64,000 nucleotides of DNA, taken from JAWODU01 sp046483125. GTDB taxonomy: Bacteria > Verrucomicrobiota > Kiritimatiellia > UBA8416 > JAWODU01. How positions within the stretch are numbered: position 1 is the first letter of the stretch; each line of letters opens with the position of its first letter. Below are positions 59,836 through 64,000 of this stretch, piece after piece. Where the stretch lies: NCBI GenBank assembly GCA_046483125.1, contig JAWODU010000119.1:1-64000 (forward strand), read 5' to 3'. Both the position numbers and the translations under genes were made by a program. Below the pieces are notes generated by a model, which had not been told where the DNA came from, ran no database searches, and worked only from the letters and a program-made list of their open reading frames with translations.

Positions 59836-60229
59836 CGTCTTCAGTTCCCTCTTCGCCGTCCGGCCCCACGGACCAGATGTCGAATTCCGTGATCCCGTGA
59901 GTTCCCGGGTACTGGTAACGGTATTTAAAACCCCAGGGATCCCGGGGTTTCTTCTCCAGGTAGGGTCCGTCCCAGTTCGGGGCTGACCCCGGATTGCTGA
60001 TCAGAGCGTCCAGGCCCTGTTCGGTCGACGGATATTTGCCGACGTCAAGGCGGTAGAACTTGAGGCCGGTCGTGATATTGGCCATTTCAGCGCGGGAGAT
60101 TTTCGCTCTGGCTTTTTCGGCTCGCGGCAGAAGACGCGGCACAACCATTCCGGCGAGGGCCGCAATGATGATAACAACGATCATCAATTCGATCAGTGTG
60201 AACGCGGAACTGCGGGTAGAGCTTTGCAT
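59813..60229 (-). CDS. gspG: Type II secretion major pseudopilin G
   Basis: A 138-residue major pseudopilin. The leader MQSSTRSSA precedes FTLIELMIVVIIIAALAGMVVPRLLPRAEKAR with +5 Glu; the -1 residue is Ala instead of Gly. The C-terminal domain holds YRLDVGKYPSTEQGLDALI, GPYLEKKPRDPWGFKYRYQYPG and the calcium-site end FDIWSVGPDGEEGTEDDV. All are typical of GspG. GGAGAAGGA lies just before the ATG. Its stop is followed by the repeat-rich part of gspI. Confidence 0.95.
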   Translation of the reverse strand: MQSSTRSSAFTLIELMIVVIIIAALAGMVVPRLLPRAEKARAKISRAEMANITTGLKFYRLDVGKYPSTEQGLDALISNPGSAPNWDGPYLEKKPRDPWGFKYRYQYPGTHGITEFDIWSVGPDGEEGTEDDVRPDEE

Positions 60230-60533
60230 ATGTCCTTCTCCTGCCTGAGACGGTACCTCCCAGCCTCCACGGCGTCAAGCGTTTACATGCGCCTTGCGTC
60301 CCCGCGTTACTCATCGCTGGCGGCGTACTGGAGGTTTTGTAGCGCCGCTTATCCGCGATGCAAGAAGAGCGGGGCAGGAGGGACTAAGTGCAGGGACCAG
60401 GAGTCCATCCCCTCCCGTCTTAATCTTAATCCTAATCTTTATCTCCCCGAATCTTAATCCCAATCTTAATCTCTCCCTCCGTCATCCGTCCTCCGTCATC
60501 CGTCATCCGTCCTCCGTAATTGCTCTCCTCTTC
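60230..60533. repeat. gspF-gspG gap: hexanucleotide and CCGTCAT arrays
   Basis: 60418-60475 holds ATCTTA/ATCCTA/ATCCCA hexamers in two blocks; 60479-60520 holds six CCGTCAT/CCGTCCT heptamers. The stretch 60230-60410 shows nothing else that I can support. Confidence 0.75.
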
Positions 60534-61739
60534 CTACAATGCCTCGCTGAGTTCGAAGATGGGGAGAAGCATCGCCGCCACTATAAAACCCACAATCGCC
60601 CCCACCACCAGAATCAGCGCCGGTTCCAGCAGGGTTACGGCAAGCCCGGTCTGATGTTCCACTTCCCTGTCGTAAAACAGGGCTATTTCGTTCATGCTTT
60701 CTTCAAGTCTGCCCGACTCCTCGCCGACCGCCGCCATACCGGCTACAAAAAGGGGAAACTCACGGGATTTCCTCAGACCGGAGGAAAGAGAGGCGCCCTT
60801 TGTTACGATATCCGACCGTATACGCAGGATTTCATCCCTTAGAACACTGTTATCCAGCGAACCACTGCTCAAGTCCAGGGCCTTGTCGATAGATACGCCT
60901 CCTTCAAGAAGCAGAGCCAGCGTCCTGGCAAACCGCGCCGTACCGGACCATTTCAGCATCCGTCCGATAAAAGGAATCCGAAGTTTGACGGAATCAAGAA
61001 AGATTCTGCCTCTTTCGACCGAAGCCAGCCGTTTGACTATCGCCCAAAGCAGAATAATTATCGCCGCCGGCCAGTACCACTTGTCGGTCAGGAACCCGCT
61101 TACGGCCATCAGAGCCCGGGTCGGCGCGGGGAGATCGGAATAGTCCTCGAAGAGGCCGGTAATCCGGGGCAGGAAAAAAATAAGCAGAATCAGAACCGTC
61201 GCTATTCCGACGGTCACAATCAATACAGGATATGCCGTGGCCGACTGAACCCTGCGCCGTGTTTCATCCTCCTTCTCGCGATTTTCCGCCAGCCGCGCAA
61301 GCGCGGTATCGAGCATTCCGCCCGCTTCACCCGAACGTATCATATCCACGTAAAGTTCCGGGAACACATCCGGATAGGCGGCCAATCCTTCCGAAAGCAT
61401 ATCCCCCCCCCGCACGATGCCTGTCAGATCTTCTATAAGCCGCCGAAGGCCGGTATTCGGGGTCTGTGCGGAAATAATGGACAACGCGCGCAGAATCGGG
61501 ACTCCCGATTTTATCATGGAAGCCAGTTGACGGGTAAAAACCGTAACGTCTCTGCGCCTTATGCGCCCGGTCCGCACCCGGCCGGATTCACGGAATTGAC
61601 GGTCTTTTTCTTTTATCCAGACGGGGCTTAATCCCATGCGGTCCAGCGCCAGCGCGGCGCTCCGCCGCGATTCCGCGTCCAGCTCGCCTTCGACAGTTTC
61701 GCCGGGTCCCTTCTTGGCCCTGTATGAGTACGTCGGCAT
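60534..61739 (-). CDS. gspF: Type II secretion inner membrane platform protein F
   Basis: A 401-residue polytopic protein. It begins with MPTYSYRAKKGPGETVEGEL, then two repeated helical T2SSF domains: FTRQLASMIKSGVPILRALSI and FARTLALLLEGGVSIDKALDL. Three membrane helices are near 170-195, 220-240 and 372-395. GEAGGMLDTAL and GEESGRLEESM are the twin GExxGxL motifs. The coding sequence contains a run of nine C (near 61403-61411), a possible slippage site. There is no good ribosome site at the ATG. It works with GspE. Confidence 0.95.
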   Translation of the reverse strand: MPTYSYRAKKGPGETVEGELDAESRRSAALALDRMGLSPVWIKEKDRQFRESGRVRTGRIRRRDVTVFTRQLASMIKSGVPILRALSIISAQTPNTGLRRLIEDLTGIVRGGDMLSEGLAAYPDVFPELYVDMIRSGEAGGMLDTALARLAENREKEDETRRRVQSATAYPVLIVTVGIATVLILLIFFLPRITGLFEDYSDLPAPTRALMAVSGFLTDKWYWPAAIIILLWAIVKRLASVERGRIFLDSVKLRIPFIGRMLKWSGTARFARTLALLLEGGVSIDKALDLSSGSLDNSVLRDEILRIRSDIVTKGASLSSGLRKSREFPLFVAGMAAVGEESGRLEESMNEIALFYDREVEHQTGLAVTLLEPALILVVGAIVGFIVAAMLLPIFELSEAL

Positions 61740-61750
61740 ATGGTCAGCGC

Positions 61751-61841
61751 GTTATCTTAATCTCCTCATCCTGATCGTAATCCCGATCTTAATCGTAATC
61801 TTAATCCCAATCTTAATCTCCCCGATATCGGATTGAGATTT
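61751..61841. repeat. Hexanucleotide array ending in GATATC palindrome
   Basis: ATCTTA, ATCGTA, ATCCCG and ATCCCA units lead to a CCGATATCGG palindrome near 61822, then an inverted ATTGAGATT. The layout is the same as at 23240-23345, with the palindrome bases changed in a paired way. It fills the gspE-gspF gap. Confidence 0.75.
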
Positions 61842-61845
61842 GGAA

Positions 61846-63480
61846 CTACTCCCCGCTCGTCACCCTCATAATCTCTTCGGCCGTCGTAATCCCCGCCTCG
61901 ACTTTTTCCCGACCGTCGGCCCGCAGGGACTTCATCCCGAGCTCATCGGCTTTCTTTCTGATATCCGCCGCCGAGGATTTATTCAGTATCAATTCCCGTA
62001 TTTCAGGCCGCACGGGAAGGAATTCGGAAATTGCCACTCTCCCGAGATAGCCGCTGTTCCGGCATTTTCTGCACCCTTTCGGACGGTAAAGGGTCTTACC
62101 CTCAAAACGGTACGACTCCTTACAGCCGCACAAAACCCGCACAAGCCTCTGGGCGGTAAAAATCTTCACCGTCGAAGCGATCAGATAAGGTTCAACTCCC
62201 ATATCCATCAGCCGTACCGCGCCGCCCGCCGCATCGTTGGTATGAAGGGTACTCAGCACAAGATGTCCCGTCATGGCGGTCTGCACCGCGATGCGCGCCG
62301 TCTCCGCGTCTCTTACCTCGCCTACCATCATAACGTCCGGATCATGCCTCAGCATGCTCCGCAGAGATCTTGCAAAAGACAGGCCTATTTTCGGGTTGAC
62401 CTGCGTCTGGGTTATGCCGGCAAGTTCGTACTCAACAGGTTCTTCAATGGTTATTATCTTCCGCTCACGCGTGTTAAGCCTGCTGAGGCACGCGTAAAGA
62501 GTGGTGCTCTTGCCGCTTCCGGTCGGTCCGGTAACAAAAATTATTCCATGCGCTTCCGACAGCATTTCCTCAAGGAGTTTGCGGTGTTCGCCGGAAAAAC
62601 CCAGTTGCTCCAGTTCGAATGTCATTGTTGCCGGCAGAATCCGCACCACGATGTCCTCTCCCCGCATGGCCGGCACCGCCGATACTCTCAGGTCATACCT
62701 TTTGTGTCCTATATTCACGCCGGCCCGGCCGTCCTGCGGCAGACGCCTTTCGACTATATTCAGCCCGGACATCAGTTTTATCCTGGATACTATCGCCGGA
62801 TACAGCAGTCTGATATTCTCGGGAACTTTGGTCTCGTACAGCACACCGTCTATCCTGCGCCTCACCGCGAGACCCTGGGGTTCGACTTCAAAATGTATAT
62901 CGGTGGCTCTGTCCTTTATAGCCTCAAGCATAAGCTGGTTCACCAGTTTTACCACCGAAGCGTCTTCGGCCATCTTTTCGAGGTCCTGTGAATCCTCGAC
63001 CGCCGCGTCCTCTTCTTCCCTGTCGGTTTCGGAAAGTATTCTTTCCACGGTATCCGCACCCACGCCGTAATGCGCGCGCAGGGCTTCCTGGATATCATTC
63101 CGGCGGGCAAGAACGCGGTCCACCTTAACACCGAGATTGGTCTGAATATCCTGCGAAGGCGCGGTATCGAGGGGATCGGACACGGCTATAACAAGCACGC
63201 CCCCGCGGAATTCCACCGGCATAATCCCGTAATGTGATACAAGTTTCGGAGAAAGGGCCTTTACCGCCTTTTCTTCTACGCTGACATCGCGAAGGTCCAC
63301 AAACTCCATGCCGTAAAGCTCGGCCTGGGTTCGCAATAGATCCTCTTCGGGAAGATATCCTTCTTCGGATAGCACGGAGGACAGCGGCTTGAAGGCCTTG
63401 CGGGCGGCGGCCTGTGCGCGTTCTAGGTCCCGCCGCGAAAGCAGGCCCTTATCTACAAGTTTCTGTCCAAGTTTATCCAT
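61846..63480 (-). CDS. gspE: Type II secretion ATPase E
   Basis: A 544-residue secretion ATPase. The N1 domain (GLLSRRDLERAQAAARKAFKPLSSVLSEEGYLPEEDLLRTQAELYG) is followed by the ATPase: VTGPTGSGKSTTLYACL (Walker A), TIEEPVEYELAGITQTQVNPKIGLSFARSLRSMLRHDPDVMMVGEVRD (Asp box, Walker B) and LSTLHTNDA (His box). The zinc motif is compact: CGC, then CRKC about 20 residues later, shorter than the usual CxxC-x26-CxxC type. It drives pseudopilus assembly. It starts the E-F-G-I-J-K-L-M order; the C and D genes are not in the window. Confidence 0.95.
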   Translation of the reverse strand: MDKLGQKLVDKGLLSRRDLERAQAAARKAFKPLSSVLSEEGYLPEEDLLRTQAELYGMEFVDLRDVSVEEKAVKALSPKLVSHYGIMPVEFRGGVLVIAVSDPLDTAPSQDIQTNLGVKVDRVLARRNDIQEALRAHYGVGADTVERILSETDREEEDAAVEDSQDLEKMAEDASVVKLVNQLMLEAIKDRATDIHFEVEPQGLAVRRRIDGVLYETKVPENIRLLYPAIVSRIKLMSGLNIVERRLPQDGRAGVNIGHKRYDLRVSAVPAMRGEDIVVRILPATMTFELEQLGFSGEHRKLLEEMLSEAHGIIFVTGPTGSGKSTTLYACLSRLNTRERKIITIEEPVEYELAGITQTQVNPKIGLSFARSLRSMLRHDPDVMMVGEVRDAETARIAVQTAMTGHLVLSTLHTNDAAGGAVRLMDMGVEPYLIASTVKIFTAQRLVRVLCGCKESYRFEGKTLYRPKGCRKCRNSGYLGRVAISEFLPVRPEIRELILNKSSAADIRKKADELGMKSLRADGREKVEAGITTAEEIMRVTSGE

Positions 63481-63549
63481 TCAAGAAAACCGATATGTTA
63501 CCAATCTGTTCTCCGGGATCCTGTATCCTATCCGTCATCCGTCGCCCGT

Positions 63550-63628
63550 CTGTAGGAGCCGATCCCCCGATCGCCGAAGGTCATTCGCCCGTCCCGACCT
63601 TCGGCGAACAGGGCTTCGCCTCCTGCAC
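63550..63628. repeat. REPIN: two REP-like elements in inverted orientation
   Basis: CTGTAGGAG with stem GCCGATC/GATCGCC starts at 63550. An inverted partner with stem GGCGAAC/CTTCGCC ends with CTCCTGCAC at 63628. Head-to-head pairing of two GTAG REPs is the layout called REPIN. Upstream (63531-63549) are CCGTCAT/CCGTCGC heptamers. Confidence 0.7.
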
Positions 63629-63668
63629 GCCTCTCCGCCCGTCCCCTCTTCCAACAAGCAACTAAGGC

Positions 63669-63703
63669 CTAAGGACCAGGGACTAAGAACCAAGGACCAA
63701 GAA
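63669..63703. repeat. Heptanucleotide tandem array, unit CCAAGGA
   Basis: Five units: CTAAGGA, CCAGGGA, CTAAGAA, CCAAGGA and CCAAGAA, ending 7 bp from the atpD stop codon. Confidence 0.75.
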
Positions 63704-63710
63704 CAGCCCC

Positions 63711-64000
63711 CTACTCCAGCTTCCCGATCATATAGAAATCATCTTCGGGGCGGTCGTCGCCTTTTCCGTCCATGATCATTTCACATCCGTCCAGCGTCTC
63801 TTCGGTTTTCACGTATTCGCCCTTTTTGCCCACGTACGATTCGGCCACAAACATGGGTTGCGTCATAAAATACTGCAGTTTCCGCGCCCTTTCATAGAGG
63901 GTCCGGTCCGCTTTCGACAGTTCATCCAGGCCGATAACCGCGACGATGCGTTTTAATTCGTCGTATTTCGTAAGGATCCTCAATAGTTCCTGTGAAACAT
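63711..64000 (-). CDS. atpD: ATP synthase F1 beta subunit, C-terminal part
   Basis: The frame is open to the right edge and reads VSQELLRILTKYDELKRIVAVIGLDELS, then RARKLQYFMTQPMFVAESYVGKKGEYV and DDFYMIGKLE. This is the C-terminal helical domain of the catalytic beta subunit of F-type ATP synthase, about 96 residues. The nucleotide-binding part lies outside the window. After its stop come repeats and gspE, so the usual downstream gene atpC is not here; it may lie elsewhere in the genome. Confidence 0.93.
   Translation of the reverse strand, partial: VSQELLRILTKYDELKRIVAVIGLDELSKADRTLYERARKLQYFMTQPMFVAESYVGKKGEYVKTEETLDGCEMIMDGKGDDRPEDDFYMIGKLE

Overview
The window (about 57% GC by eye) is a densely packed chromosomal segment of a Gram-negative (diderm) bacterium. 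It encodes a phosphate porin, a TonB-dependent receptor, a type II secretion system, a long YidC and a PEP-CTERM protein. Ketol-acid reductoisomerase and argininosuccinate lyase are of the Bacteroidetes/PVC type. Together with the exosortase-type sorting tag, RNase Y and a c-di-AMP phosphodiesterase, this fits the PVC superphylum (Kiritimatiellota, Verrucomicrobiota or Lentisphaerota). That placement is an inference from gene content; there is no rRNA in the window. No insertion sequence, prophage or CRISPR array was seen.

Layout. 0-2.4 kb: phosphate locus (porin, PstS, start of a DeoR-like regulator running off the left edge). 2.7-7.1 kb: an unknown protein, thioredoxin, a TVKL-repeat membrane protein, then pyrH-frr. 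7.2-11 kb: a NusG/RfaH-like antiterminator convergent with a sugar-nucleotide epimerase behind a TonB receptor. 10.7-16.8 kb: xseA-xseB, ymdB, rny, 5-formyl-THF cyclo-ligase and rarA, preceded by a 6S RNA that is not an ORF. 17-23.2 kb: the classical thrS-infC-rpmI-rplT-pheS-pheT operon, with infC starting at AUU. 23.3-28.7 kb: exbB-exbD-TPR-VWA, an operon with the look of a TonB-type energised machine whose TonB partner carries a VWA domain. 28.7-35.4 kb: argH, unknown secreted and zinc-ribbon proteins, then a prenyl synthase, plsY and gpsA for lipids. 35.4-38.2 kb: rpmH-rnpA-yidD-yidC. 38-46.2 kb: methyltransferase, pyrC, FHA protein, PP-loop thiolase-like protein, ilvC, HEAT-repeat protein, tRNA-Thr(CGU) and holA. 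46.4-50.5 kb: pgpH, ybeY, recO and a lipoprotein PPIase. 50.5-55.2 kb: three secreted proteins (one PEP-CTERM) and a MORN-repeat membrane protein. 55.2-63.5 kb: type II secretion genes in the order E, F, G, I, J, K, L (PilM-PilN fusion), M. The right edge holds the C-terminus of atpD.

The most unusual feature is the intergenic DNA. It holds at least four kinds of short repeat: heptanucleotide tandem arrays of several unrelated sequences, hexanucleotide (ATCTTA-like) arrays capped by GATATC palindromes, REP-like hairpins with a GTAG head (one pair forming a REPIN), and a roughly 120-150 bp two-hairpin dispersed element. In two places the repeats are part of reading frames: the C-terminus of the protein ending at 30317, and a 102-residue leader in front of the pseudopilin motif of GspI. 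No RAYT transposase was seen in the window.
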